Part shown: positions 18,614-31,125 of the stretch, in pieces
Position numbering within the stretch: position 1 is the first letter of the stretch
Layout of the letters: every line of letters starts with the position of its first letter
Translations under genes and position numbers: made by a program
Notes under the pieces: generated by a model
What the model was told of the DNA's origin: nothing
Seen by the model: only the letters and a program-made list of their open reading frames with translations
Database searches by the model: none
Assembly: GCA_040357565.1 (NCBI GenBank)
Contig: JBDODJ010000040.1
Source of the DNA: Cercozoa sp. M6MM
Lineage: Eukaryota > Endomyxa: Ascetosporea
Direction: 5' to 3' (one strand)
Length of the DNA: 64,000 nucleotides

Positions 18614-18795
18614 GCACTCGATACTCACTATAAGTCGTGTACGCGACGATCGGATAGTAAAAAACTGCACCGCACTAGTTGAATACTTCAGTGCTCGTCG
18701 ATATTTCAGTGACGTCGGATATTTCAGTGAACTTGTAGCATAGTTGTGTGACTGCTATTCGAACGAAACGTAATAAAAGGCGCACGACGCAGTGT
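18614..18795. other. Convergent 3' intergenic region
   Basis: 182 bp separates the stop codons of ORC3 (plus) and ArgRS (minus). It contains two copies of an ATATTTCAGTGA-like word near 18.70-18.73 kb. No terminator can be named. Confidence 0.4.
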
Positions 18796-21700
18796 TTACA
18801 TGCGATCGAGCGTGTCGATGCCGAGGAGGGCCATGCCGTCCTGCAGCACGCGAGCGACGGCCTGCACGAAGACGGCACGCGTCTTCTGGAGGTTGGGGTC
18901 CTTGCAGTTCTTGATGCTGGTGTCGTGCTCCTTGTCGTTGTACCACGACGAGAACATCTGCGCCGTCTCGAACAAGTAGTCGCAGAGCGCCGACGGCGAC
19001 GCCTTGACCGGGTCCTTGGCCGACGCGCACTTCTCCACGACCTCCCAGAACTTGCCGAGGTGCCACAGCAGCGCGCGCTCCTTCTGCAGTACCAGGAGAC
19101 TCGGGTCGACGTGCGCGTCCTCCTGCAGCAGCGGCAGCACCTGGCGCATCATGCTCTACCACACAATACACAAGGCATGTCACAGTCAAGCAACCAAGAT
19201 GAGACACACGAGCTACCTGGATACGAGCGTACGCGTAGAGCAGGTAGGGACCGGTGTTGCCCTGCACGGAGGCCCACTTCTCCATGACGAAGGCAATGTC
19301 CTTGTTCGTGTCGTGGTTGAGCATGCCGTGCCTGATCGTGGCCACGCACAGCTTGCGCACGGCCTCATCGACCTCCTCTTGCGTCCAGCCTGTCATATAG
19401 GTATGCATATATAGGTTTAGTATGCATAGAGGATAGACAGCAGTACCCTCCTTGAGCAGGATGTTGCCGTCGGCGTCGTGCTGCACAGCACCCTCCTCGT
19501 CCTTCTTGGCGAAGAACTCCTCCAGCTGTTTTCAACGAGCGTCACAAGTGAGAGCCACAAGTGGACCGGACAGGAAGAAAGGGTAGGCAATGAATGAAGA
19601 GTGAACATACAATGTACTTCTCGAGCATGTCCTTGAGTGCGCGGAACTTGATCACTGTGTTAGCACGCGTGGCCATCTGCACGCCATTGGCGAGCGTCAC
19701 GCGGCCGTAGCTCTGTTGCACGGGAAGGGTGAAGTACGGCAACAGGAAGACAGAAGGGGAGGTACCTTGTGGGCGCACTGCTTGGCTTGCTCGTAGCCCA
19801 TGAGGTCGAGGCAGGCAAACACCTGCTTGAAATGCATCTCCTGCGCCGAGTCGACAACGTAGATGCTCTTGTCGACGCCGAACTGCTCGAACTTGCGCGA
19901 CGCCAGTGCCAGGTCCTTAGTGGCGTACAGACCGGCACCGTTGCTCTTAATCAGCAGGCTGCACACGCACACGGGTCAAGGGAACACGAGGGAAATTACA
20001 CAAGAGAAACCACTAAAGAAGACAAGGTTACCAGAACGGCAGCTTGTACTTGGACAGGTCAGCGCCGACAGCGCCCTGATCACGCACAAAGACGCCCTTC
20101 TCGAGGTACTTGTAGGTAACCTCCTTGCTCTGCTCCGACACCTCGCTCTCGAAGAAGTCGTGCGCGAAACGGCAGCCCTGCAATCGCACATGGGTAGGTC
20201 ATGAGTAGGTCAAGGGAAGCAATACATGGGTTAGGAGGAAGCACGCATGGTATACAGGCAGCGCAGGGGAGACATACCAGCCACTCGTAGACCTTGGCGA
20301 ACTCGTCGAGCGACCACTGGCGCGTCTCCTTCCAGAGAGCGTGTGCCTCGGGCTCGAGGTCCTCCATAGCGCGCAGCAGCTCACCCACCTCGCGACGCCA
20401 CCTGCCAGACACGTCAGACATATACAGAGAGACCACCCGTGCTACCTTTCCTACCTGGCATGCACCTCGCTGACACGCTCGCCAGTGCCAGGCATGTGCT
20501 CGGCCACCTTGGCCACCTCGATGAGCTCGTCGCCCACCTGCGCCGACTGCACCGACTCGACGTGCGACAGCACGCAGATCAGCTTGCCGCGCTGGGGGGG
20601 GGGGGGTAAAGGGGGGTCAACAACTACACCAACAATACCAGCTTGTCCTCCGGCTTGACGGCCTTCTTCTTCTTCTTTTTCTTCTTCTTCGAGGCCTCCT
20701 CCTGGCCAGCACCTGCCGGGGAGGGTAAGGGGCGAACAAAACAGGAGAAGTATGTGTACCGAGCAGTGCCTGCAAAGCCTCCGGCTCCTCGGCTTCGAGC
20801 TTCGCCAGCACTATGTGCAGAAGCTCATGATACTGCGGGGGGGGGGGTAAGAGTAGAGGAGTAAAAAGTACCCTCAGAAACAAGGGCATCCGGAGCACGC
20901 TCAGAGCACTCGGAGAAGCCGAGCATGATGCCGCACGAGTCGACACCGAGCATGTCCTTGGGCGCCACGTTGATGCCCTTGAACTTGCCGCCCACCGGCA
21001 TGTAGGCCACGAGGTCGCCGACCTGGTAACCAGCGCCACCGCAGACCACCTGGGCCTGTCCAAACGAGAGGGGGGGGGGGGGGGGTAATTAGGCTAATGG
21101 GGGGTAATGGGGTAAGAGTACTGTGTTGCCCTCGGCGTCGACCGTGAGCGTCACGAGGTGCCAGTTCGCCGGAGCCTCGGCGTTCGGGTGCGCCTCGATC
21201 TTGTCGACACTAAGGATAGAAAGCATATGATGCGGGGAGGGAGTAAAGGCGAGGAGAAGGGTGTGAAGGTACCGAGCAGCAACAGCACCCGGGAGAGCAA
21301 ACTTAGTGAGGTAGTCCAGTGCGAGCATGCACGTGGCCTCGACGTAGCAGTCGCCCAGGAAGTTGGCGCGCTCGTTCTTGGGCACATCCTCGAGCACGAC
21401 GCCGTCGGCCACCTTCTGCTTGAGCAGCCACAGACACTTGGCAATGTGCTGGCCTTCGTCGCCTGGGGATACGGAGGGGAGGGTCAGAACAGCAAGGCAC
21501 AAAACCACAAGGCTATGGGCAGGCAGAAATCAGGTAGGCACCAAAGTAGTTGACGGGCAGAACCTCGTGGCCGACGTGCTCGTACAGACGTGACAGCACG
21601 TCGCCGAGGGCGGCGTTGCGCATGTGGCCCACGTGGAAGGCCTTGTGCGTGTTGGGTTGCGAGTACTCCACCATCACCTTCTGGCGCGGACCGTCCACCG

Positions 21701-22206
21701 GCGTGCCACGTGCCTGTGGACAGGGTGGTACAACTGGAGTAGCAGTGGTTAAAGGACCATGACATGACAGTTAAGGGGGAAACCGGGCAGTTTAAGGGAA
21801 TGACATAACAGTTTAAGGGAGCACACCTGCGTCCAGCCGCCGTGGATGGCGTCCATGATCTGACCGAGCATGCTCGTTGATAGTTTCACGTTCACGAAGG
21901 GACCCGTGGCCGAGAAGGACTAGAAACAAGGAGGCTAAGGACAAAGGGAATCGCAGTCAAGGACAGCAGTACCTCGACAACCTTAGCGAGTTCAGCATCC
22001 TCCACAAGACGCTCCTGCAGCTTCTCGCAGATCTCCTCGGCTGCCTGCAGCGGCTTCTTCTTGAGCACACCTACGGTACACATGTACAGTACATATGTAC
22101 AGCACACATGCACCAGTATCAGCACATATGTACCCGAGAGACGAGCGCACACAATCGCAAGCTCGCCAAGTTCCTTCTTTTGGCCGTGCTGCACACACAC
22201 ACACAC

Positions 22207-22263
<57 letters not shown>

Positions 22264-22425
22264 ACCCAAGAAGCCATGTGTCAGGTGAGGTACCTGCACG
22301 AGACGCGCCAGTTCGGCCGGCGACTTCTCGACGCCGAAGGCGTTCTGCAGCACGACGGCCAGCGACTGCGACAGAGCGTCGGTGGCGGCCTCAATCACGT
22401 TCACAGTGGCGGTAGGCGACGACAT
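18796..22425 (-). CDS. Arginyl-tRNA synthetase with inserted tRNA-binding-like domain
   Basis: Class Ia enzyme that charges tRNA-Arg. The start at 22425 reads MSSPTATVNVIEAATDAL (N-terminal additional domain). Then come ATGPFVNVKLS (21.89 kb), VMVEYSQPNTHKAFHVGHMR with the HVGH signature (21.66 kb), GHEVLPVNYFG (21.55 kb) and DEGQHIAKCLWLLKQKV (21.44 kb). The body continues ALWKETRQWSLDEFAKVYEW (20.31 kb), FAHDFFESEVSEQ (20.15 kb), KSNGAGLYATKDLALASRKF (19.92 kb), SYGRVTLANGVQMATRANTV (19.69 kb) and a DALR-type C-terminus ending ALLGIDTLDRM. Between DEGQHIAKCLW and the ALWK region, exons at 21.21-20.88 kb encode VDKIEAHPNAEA and QVVCGGAGYQVGDLVAYMP..GVDSCGIML, which resemble the EMAP/PheT-B1 tRNA-binding OB fold. 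A lysine-rich linker follows at 20.66 kb. An in-frame upstream ATG at 22629 would add 68 residues. Confidence 0.93.
22194..22260. repeat. (CA)n microsatellite in first ArgRS intron
   Basis: CA run on the plus strand (GT in the transcript), with ATACATACA interruptions at its left end. Confidence 0.95.
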
Positions 22426-22629
22426 TCTTCTTGCGGCTACGACTGGGCGACGAAACTGGATGCTCCGACTGAACAGGGTACTCCGCTGGGCACACGAAGA
22501 CGACGACGCTCGAGAAGGTCTAGGAACACTCACAAGTACCCTCAATTGAGAGGCTGCTGTGGCAGGTGCGATTGTCTGGACTGAGCGCGAGAGGATTCTT
22601 GCGCGCATCCAACCCCAAAACAAACGCAA
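22426..22629 (-). other. Possible organellar presequence upstream of ArgRS start
   Basis: The ArgRS frame stays open upstream to an ATG at 22629 (MRLFWGWMRARILSRSVQTI...), adding 68 residues that contain many Arg and Ser and no Asp or Glu. That composition is typical of mitochondrial or plastid targeting peptides. If translation starts at both ATGs, one gene could supply cytosol and organelle. A spliced 5' leader is the alternative explanation. Confidence 0.45.
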
Positions 22630-22939
22630 CCACGCTCACAGAACAGCCGGCGATAGCCACTGCGTAACAATAACCACTGCGTAAACAAAAATGAGCACGC
22701 ACCAGGACACGCCGCGCAGTCGACTTTGTCGCTAAGATGAAAACTGGCTCCTGGCTCGAGCGGAATTCTGTTCCTAGCTTTCGGCTCAAAACCTGTCTGT
22801 GGTCCAGGTGGTCACCGCCTCTGCGGTCATTCGGTCATTCAGTTTGATGGGGGGGGGGGGGCACGCCACAGACACGCCTCGTCTCCGGCGACGTGTCTTG
22901 CAGTGACGAGTCATTTAGGCAGGAGCGACACGCCAAACG
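22630..22939. other. Intergenic with 13-G tract
   Basis: About 310 bp upstream of ArgRS. It contains a run of G near 22848-22861. No gene is supported. Confidence 0.4.
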
Positions 22940-24698
22940 ATGCCTCTAGGGTGGTGCATCCAGTACGCCCTGGTGCTGCTTTGCTTGAAGGCATGCTTTG
23001 CTTCTAGTGCGGGTATTTCTCTGTGTTTCTTTCTGAGCGAGATACGAAACTCCAATCTTTGATACATGTCTTGAGCAGAGTCTGCGTCCATTCCGAATGA
23101 CGTTGCAATACAGTTGCTACAGGACATGCAGGCGCTCAGTTCCGACGAAGATCCAGTCTTTTCTAGCCTCAACCACAGGACTGATCAGACGGCGGCAGCG
23201 CACAATCCGCTCGTGAGAGAGATGCTGCATCTCCGCTGCGAGGTGTGTAATCAGCGAAGTTAATCGGTAGGGCGAAACCATATAGTGTTGCTTCGCATGT
23301 ACAGATCGCGAAACTGCAGCACCGGCTTACTCAACTGGAGTGTGTCAAAACTGGAACTGCCGCATGCGATGACACGGATGAAGTGAGAGTAAACCTTAAA
23401 GTTAGTCCAGAAGAATTGTAGATTTATTCAACAACTGGACCTTTTGGCAGCTTGCGCCGCCGAGTGGCGACGTTTGGCGTCTTCCACGCCGATGTGAGTT
23501 CGTCACTAGAAAACATGGGTCGTATACATCATAGTGGTGTGTCTGTCTTGCACCGCAGACCTCGTCACAGGAATCGCACTTACGACGGGTAGCGCAGTCG
23601 TGATGTTGAACTACTGCAGTGCAAGAACGTACTTGTACGCAACGCTGGAGCATGTACCTTTACATCCTCATATGTGTAAACCTTCGAGAAAGGAAATAAT
23701 CCATTTGATTGTTGGCGCAGTTGTGGTACTCGCTACGGTGCAAGCACGTGAGAAAGGCGATTCGAAGTTCAATGCCGTCGTTTGTCGCCGCTTTGTTTGC
23801 GTAACCATAGCGCTTCTATTCCTTGCGTGTGGTTGGATGACTGGAATCAACAGAACTCGTTGCAACACACCACCGCAGGCAGCGTGGAGTCATCTGCAGA
23901 AAGGAACCACTGTATTGTCCCTGTACAACAAACACATACATGGCCCTTCTGCTCCTTACGCTTGCACTTTCCTGCCTGTGCCTGTGAGTAGAAGTTAGTA
24001 ACTGCGCTGGCAAACACAGTGTCGCACTCGACGAGCTCAAGTGACAGTGTTGACGCAGTACACAACTTTCCTGTGGGTGGGGTGTGTCATCCGATCGTCA
24101 ATGAATATTGACTTTGGTTAGATTGACGGCAAGCACGGACTTGAACATGTTCGCACAATGCTAGCTGCGTGGGTTATCGATACACGGGTAAACTGACAGC
24201 GAATCAATACAGTTTATTGTGTTTCACAGCTGGTCTTTGGTGAGAGCTAAAAAATAGTAAAGTTGAACTAAAGAATGAACTAAAGCAGAAAGCGAAAGTG
24301 GCACTGACAAAAGGATCGCAGAAGCTGACTCTGACGTCGCAACAGCGTGAGCTTGTTGCTCGCCACGTAAACTGCTTGTGAATCATCACATTATATGTAG
24401 CTTAACATTCCATCTCATTTAGGTACTTGATACCCTGACTGGACGGCACGTGACGAGCTCAAAAGTATTGGCACTGCCGGGTTACGGAGCAATCGATTTT
24501 GACGATGCCGCTTGGGTCGTTAATGGAGTAAATTATACCTCTTTCTTTTTGACACCCTTGATGTGCGTCTTGTAGGCGCGACTTCAAGTTCAGCTCACTG
24601 CGGTAAAAGGCACAGATTCGCGGCAACGTGGCGTCATTGCTCTGACGGGTTGTGCACCTTCGGCCGTGCGCATTACTGTCAGTCGGAGCGACGATTGA
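22940..24698 (+). CDS. Unrecognised multi-exon gene (boundaries uncertain)
   Basis: Plausible plus-strand exons, each with AG before and GT after, are: 22940 (MPLGWCIQYALVLLCLKACF, resembling a signal peptide), 23081-23240 (ESASIPNDVAIQLLQDMQAL..REMLHLRCE), 23305-23382 (IAKLQHRLTQLECVKTGTAA), 24257-24366 (LKNELKQKAKVALTKGSQKL..QRELVARH), 24423-24528 (LDTLTGRHVTSSKVLALPGY) and 24577-24698 (ARLQVQLTAVKGTDSRQRGV..ITVSRSDD then stop). Short coiled-coil stretches are likely. No family was recognised, and the 23.4-24.2 kb exons are unclear. It could instead be the 5' half of the following gene. Confidence 0.35.
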
Positions 24699-25011
24699 GC
24701 CGAGTTGCGCACAGCGAGAGACTGTCTTTTTGGAAGAATCAAAACGCACCGCACCATCCATCCATGACTGAACGGGACGCTGACAGTAGCCTTAGTTCTT
24801 CAGTCATGTGTTAAGAGCCTGAACCCTTGGTAAAATTTATAGGCTAGTTCATTTCGAATCGAAAATGGCTCAGGCTTTCAGAGTAGCTCTGTTCCAGTCT
24901 TTGAAACTGATATCGCCTCGTCTTTCGGACTTTCACGTCGATTTGTCTCGCAAATGAATGACATTTTCCATACGATGAGGCACTAACAGAGCAACATACT
25001 GTTAGGGTAAG

Positions 25012-28000
25012 ATGTCTCTCTCCACACCGTCCCGTCAGCCCAGTACTGATCGAAACGCGAGGCAAACTAGAGTTCAAAATGATCTCTCAGTCTGCGACGC
25101 TGACACCGATATGCACGGCAACACTGCAAGCTCTCCGGTGAGCGCACCTCCGCAACAACAACGCCGACAAGAACGACGGTTGCTGTTAAAAGCTCTGGAG
25201 TCTCGCGATACTGACAGTTTGTTCTCTGTGTCACCCGGCACTTCTTTTGCCACGAGTGCGAGTCATGGCGACCCTGTCCCAGTATTTAAACATACCTTCC
25301 CGCGCTTGCATTTAATCCGCACTGTTTTGCAAAATCTAATCGCTATGATGTGACAGAAAACCGTCGAAGAGCAGGAGCTGGTGAAGCAAGCGCAAACTGC
25401 AACAGACAAACTCGCGCAGCAGCTGTGCAACCGCGCTCGGAACTCGCAACTCTGCACTCATGTCGCACAGCACACGGCGCTGGCACCTGGATGCTGTCTG
25501 GTGACCCAACCTATCCGAGCGCGCGATGCTAACCGCAGCAACGCAGAGCAGCGTCGCATTTTCCGGCAGGAACTCGTCCAGCGACTGGACATGCATAAGC
25601 AGTTTTTGCACTCCCTTTCGCCATTTGGTAAAACATCTATTTCCCACAGTTCACCTCAAAAAAACGTAGGAATTCAAGTTTGCGCTGTTTTTAGACAATG
25701 TGGAAGACAGTCCGCTGTCTGCAGCAGCGCAAGCGCTTCGTGACGCTGCCGTCACTGGCAAATGCAGGCGCATCGTCATACATGGCGACATGTCGATATT
25801 CCAGTCGATACAGCGATACTTGCTGCGATCGCTGCCACCGTAGCTTTCGATATGAGAAGTCATGCCATGAAAACATCAGCTGTGCGCAGGCAAGATCCCT
25901 TCGATCCTGTGGCAGCTTCGTCTGCTTTGGACGCGACGTTTCTGCTGAACAGAAACACGGCCTGTGCTGCGGTGTTTTGGATGCGACTTGACGAAGGGTG
26001 CGCATAGACATCACCTGCACCACAGTTATACTGCCGTATGTATGCGTGTATGTGCAGAGAGGGTGCCAGACTGGCCGCCGTGCAGACAACGCAGGTGCCA
26101 CTGACTCCGCTCTCTCGCAAGGGAGTGTTTGGATCGGCAGCCACCTTGAAGTCGCCGTCGGCAGCCCGGCACTATGTGCGCTCAATCGCCGACAGTCACT
26201 CTTTCGGTAGTATGCCCTTGTCTTTCCGTGTTGTTGCCTTCCTCCAAGATGGTATGTCTAACAGACAAAACAACCGAGTCGATGAGTGCACAATACGACG
26301 CAAGGAATCACTTTGTCGAAGTGGTGCGCCGCTTTGGTGACACATGGGAAGTCGACGGGTACCACTCCAGCAATGCACTTCAAAAACAGCACGCGACATA
26401 TGGTTCATGCAGACAAGGCAACACGGTATCGATCGACCGAGATCCGAGGAAGGAAGCCCAAAAACTGCTTTGCAGTCCGCGGTATGCGAGTGGTCGCATT
26501 CCTGACAGCAGCAGTTCCGACGACACCGGCGACGACAGCGACCGACTTGGAGCACTCGTGGTTTCGCTGTTGCGAACAGGCATGGCTGTGGAAGTCTGCA
26601 CACAGGTACCTTCTCCTGCACTACTGCTGTAGTCTTGTGCGAATGACCCTTGTCTCGACAGATCGTGGCAGTGCTCGCTGCCGAAGCCCACTTGCGCAAC
26701 ATTCGCTACGCCAAAGTAGTGGACGTCTCTGGGTATCAACTTCGAATAGTTTTGCTTGTCAGAGTTAACAACGTGTGCCTGTGCAGAAAGCAAGGCAAGT
26801 ACGAACGAGCCAAGTGCCAATTTACAGATCGCAAAAGCAGGTATACTTCTACCTTGAGTCTTTATCTTACCTCTGTAAACTTACGTTCCCCTCGCCCCGC
26901 AGAAAGAGCGTTGCGTACGCCTCTGAATTGCTTGGGGTGCCGCTCTCGTTGATGCAGTGGATCCTGCTGCACAAACACGTATCGATACCGGTTCCAATGC
27001 GCGAGGAACTGCACCGCTTGCGCACGCGGCCTTGCTCAGACCCGACCAAATACGACAGAGACATCTCCGAAAGTGATAGTTTCGCAAGCGTTGATCTCAC
27101 CAACAATCCTTCCAGTAAACTACACTTTTGCAAGACTGTCGTGTTCGTGCTCACTCCGAATAATGTACGACATGCACATGTAGGAGCTTCTCATCGAAGC
27201 CGTCGAAGGAGGGTACTGCCATTTCCAGCAGACGTCGCAGTACACACTCGAGACGCCTTGTGTGCCGAGGTATCCCCTTCTGTCTGCCTTGTCTATCTCC
27301 ACAGACTTTGTTCCCTTGTCGCCAGTTGCGACACCGACTGGAAGCTTGGGTGATGCAAAAGACACAGTACCACACCAACGGAGGCGTAGATATTGGCTCT
27401 GTCACTCCAGAGGACATGACACAGGACGACACAACTCCGCGGGTGTCAACACAGGAGCCAAGTGATCTCGAGTACGTTAATGTAGCGTCTCGAAGCAGCA
27501 GCACTCTACGCGGCGGCGGCGTGCCTCCCAAGGGACCCCGGGTCATTGTCGACGACCAAGAGGTATGTCCAATATGTATACTGGGGAGGGGGATGGCAAC
27601 ACTATCGAAATCTTGACGCAGGAACTCGACTTCGGCAACGTGTATTCCTCGGTGTCATCGGAGTCGCACATTACTCTGACGTCGCTGAGTCACTCTGTGC
27701 AAAGGGAAGGAAAGCACGTACCCATTCAAGTCGTTTTTGTCCCTCGAGTTGAAAATGGTACGTATGCTTTTTATCTTCGAGCTGAGGTGAAGGTCAATAC
27801 AACAACCAATTGGGTGCAGAGAAAGGCGGCATGACACAACTGATCTCGAGCATCATGCGCGAGCACTTGCGGCTACTCATTTCCTACAACGTACTGTGGC
27901 ACATCTATCGGCAAGCACTTCCACAAACTATCATGATGTGCATGTGTGCTACAGCTTCAAGAGGCAGCGCAATCGGCTCGTGAATTCGCCGATCGGGCAG

Positions 28001-30658
28001 TAAGTTTAAATTTTGCGCTTTATTTGACCAGCGTACCTACTTACAACTTGCTGATGAACCTCACAGGAGGAGCAAGGAACGAACGTGGCAGACAACGTAG
28101 AGTCTGACACGGACCGACGCATTTTTGTGCGACAGCGTGACAGAGCAACGTCGCTTCGTCGCTTCGTGCATGAGGTCAGTTTACCAGTACTTAACCGAAC
28201 ACTCAACTTCAGTTGTTTGGTAAATTTATAGCTTGTGACTCTTGGCGTGCACGTGCCTCAAAAACGCTCAATGCGCCGTCGGAGACAGGTGTTCTTTCTT
28301 AATGTGGCACTACTGAAGCTATTCCAACCTTCTCCATAGATCCGACTCGCCATTCGTGAGTATGTGAAGGAGGAAGAGCGAAGAGAGCGAGGTAGTATAT
28401 CACGGTGCCTGAGTTTGTACTTATGACTGCCTGTCTCACCCAGAGGAAAGGGTCGAAGTGAGAGTTTTTGGAGCACCGTCCTTGGAGGAACACAAAGGCG
28501 ACTTTGTTCTGCGGCATTTTGATCGACGACGAGGTACAGGCAGCTGATCTTTCGTTGTGCAAAAGGAAGCGAACCTGTGGAACCTGGCAGGCTACAGCAC
28601 GCGAAGACTGGCACACGAGCTTCGACACCGACTGACTGGTGACATACGGTACGCGCTGTCGCACAGTGCGCTGCGCTTGGTCCGCTCGCTGTTCCCGCGA
28701 CCCCGACCTACTTCACCGACCCAAGTGAAGCCGTCGTTGATTGAGTGGGACACCTGCGCACTCGTTGCCACAGCTGCAGCAGCTGCGCGCAACGCACTCT
28801 TCTTCTGCAAGCACTGGATCTTCAGCAGCACCGACAACAGCGACATGCGCAAGGACCTGCACTTCCACATTGATGCGCAGTTGCTTCCTCGACACGGTGT
28901 GTGTTTCTTTGAGGATTTGGGTCTTGGAGACTTGAGTTACTTGCACACGTTGAGTAATATAGAGACACCGACTGTCGCGGTTCCATCTGAACATTTTGGG
29001 TATCTTGCTCAACACAAGTGCGCACAGTGGAGGTCCAAGGGTGCTTGCATGTCAGGCAACCCGAGTACGGTGGAACCTTCTTCGTGCTCCAGTTTGCGTT
29101 TGCGACGTCGTCTCCAGCGTAAATACTCTGTCAATTGTGGATCATCGCTTGTTCCTGAGGGTTGGTTCTCTTTTTAGGGCTGAAGACACACTTTCATCGT
29201 CTCTCCGGAGGTGGTGTTTCGCTTCAATCCTGCGTCGATTGGAGTTGGTACCGTCCAGTAGGTGATATCGGGTCACATACTTCAACTTATAGTGGGCTGC
29301 TAGCAGAACAGTCGTTGGAGACATCGACTGCCGGGAAGAAAGTTCTGTCTTCGATACAAGAAACTCTTCTTTGCCGACCCGCGACAGACACTGCCGGACT
29401 TGTTTGGCGGCACTCGTGGAGACGCGACAGGGATCATCAGGCGCGCCGCTTTGGGAACTTCTGACGCTATGGTGCTCCCAGGGAAGGGTACGTCATGTTG
29501 TCTGCTTTGATTGCTTTTTTTAGAAAGCAGAAGTGTAAATTTACACTAACATCCAGGAGACTTTGAGGTCGCTTTCAGTGACAAAGCACTTCGCGTGTTG
29601 GAAATCCATCGCTTGTTGCTCCCCGAAATCAACAGAACTGGTAGACTTACTGTAGTAACAAGCTCTAGGGTGACCAAACTTGTGAACTCTATAAATGTGT
29701 CGGTAGCACTCTCATTCTCAAGCGAAACCATCGAGACAGAGAGTGAAGAAACCGCCACAGTAAACTCAGTTTACCCTGAGAGTGCTGGCTAGCACCATGG
29801 TGGTGCTCTTAACTGCATGTAGGAGATACTGCCTCTGCCTCCGACGGATACTCTCGACTTGAGTGCTGCCGGAGAGAAGTGGCTACAGCAGGAACTCGGG
29901 CTCGACGACATCGACCCGAGTCGGCTTCTAGAGCAGTGGAGCCTAGTGCTCTCGCAGCGTGCACGTCGACGTCGCGGCAAAGCTCAGCGACTCAGCGAGC
30001 GTCACGAGCAAGACAGGTCGACGAAGATGGCATGGAACGCGACGGACTCGCTGCTGGAGTGGCTGCGACGGTTGATTTTCGGCGACTCGGAACTGCCGCT
30101 GCTGTCGGTCGAGAGCAGGCTAGTCGAAGAAGCGGAGGAAGCTGAGGAGGCTCGCTCGCGTGACACTCTGTTCAGTTGGCAGCAGGTGCAAGACTTACTG
30201 CCCTACGATCACGCTATGCCAGCTGTGACCCGAGCAACCTACATGATAACGTCGCCTCCGCTCTCTGCTCGCAGTTACTCCAGCGAAGAGGTATCGCATT
30301 AATAAGCAGCCCCCCTGTAGATACGGCGGGGACTCTAATCATGCTATAGCTGGCCGGCTTGAGAGAAAGAGCTGCGCAGGAGTTGCGGCACCAGCGAGAG
30401 CAGTGTGAGTTGCACAGACCAAGTGGAATGAGGGTGCTCTCAATTCTCCAAGATGATACAAGCACCTACGCGTCCTCGCTGGACGATCTTCGAGGCGGCG
30501 GCCTGCGCCAGCGACCTGTCGTCTACGTGAGTGCTCGTCGTTGGTTCTCGCTCGCATGGGCCATCGCTGGCGCGGTTTTCCTCTGCCTCGGGCTCGCCTA
30601 CAGACGCCACGTTGTGCACGGGAACGCGCTCGATCTGATCACATGCAGCTTTGCTTGA
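25012..30658 (+). CDS. Large unknown protein with MSP/ASH-like domain and C-terminal hydrophobic segment
   Basis: Plus strand. The start MSLSTPSRQPSTDRNARQ at 25012 opens a polar tail. Exons then give coiled-coil-like EQELVKQAQTATDKLAQQL (25.38 kb), DSPLSAAAQALRDAAVTGK (25.7 kb), FLLNRNTACAAVFWMRLDE (25.95 kb), FVEVVRRFGDTWEVDGYHS (26.32 kb), YASELLGVPLSLMQWILLHK (26.92 kb) and the polar segment YVNVASRSSSTLRGGG (27.48 kb). LDFGNVYSSVSSESHITLTS..PIQVVFVPR (27.63 kb) and FIVSPEVVFRFNPASIGVGT (29.19 kb) look like MSP/ASH beta-sandwich edges. Basic helices (EYVKEEERRER, 28.36 kb) and NLAGYSTRRLAHELRHRLTG (28.58 kb) lie between. The C-terminus has LQQELGLDDIDPSRLLEQWS (29.89 kb), ELAGLRERAAQELRHQREQ (30.36 kb) and a hydrophobic segment WFSLAWAIAGAVFLCLGLAY near 30.55 kb. 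A GTGAGT at 30528 could instead be a donor. Family unknown. Confidence 0.5.
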
Positions 30659-31125
30659 GGGGACGTACCTGTCGTTTGCAGTTGGCATATTAAACACCTC
30701 GCCCAAAAATTTACTGTACCTTGGCCAGACAAACTGCTTCCCATAGACCTTCAGCAAGTACCTCACTGAGATTTCAGTTGTAGTTTATGACCTTCGCCTC
30801 CCCCGAATCAAAGAGCGTGCCTGCCGTTTCTCGAATGCAAGCATATTCTGGCGGGCACGCTTTTTTGGTTCCTTTCACGACACGAAATTGGTTTAAATTT
30901 GAGATCGTGTGATTCTGAGGTTGGCACGTTGGTCACAATTGACTTACGCTGTAGCTACAAGCTGATTGTATTGCTATATCACAATTAGACTGAAGCAAAC
31001 ACGTGCCAACGGTGAGTTTCGACCGCTAAGCCGTCGAGCGACGAGTCTGTTTGCTGTTTGGCGCTGCAGTTCGGGTGAATTATAATCAATGTTTGTGTGC
31101 TTGTGCTTTTGCAGGAACAGACACA
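30659..31125. other. 5' region of adenylate kinase gene with probable 5'UTR intron
   Basis: Intergenic sequence. A GTGAGTTTCG donor near 31012 and a TTTTGCAG acceptor near 31114 fit an intron in the adenylate kinase 5' leader, ending 12 bp before the ATG. The inverted pair AAAGAGCGTGCCTGCC / GGCGGGCACGC at about 30811-30860 is a possible hairpin at the end of the upstream gene. Confidence 0.45.

Noticed and set aside
22915-23172. Minus-strand frame MRLEKTGSSSELSACMSCSN
   Set aside because: Antisense to a plus-strand exon with good AG/GT borders. It has no family motif, though the strand choice here is not certain.
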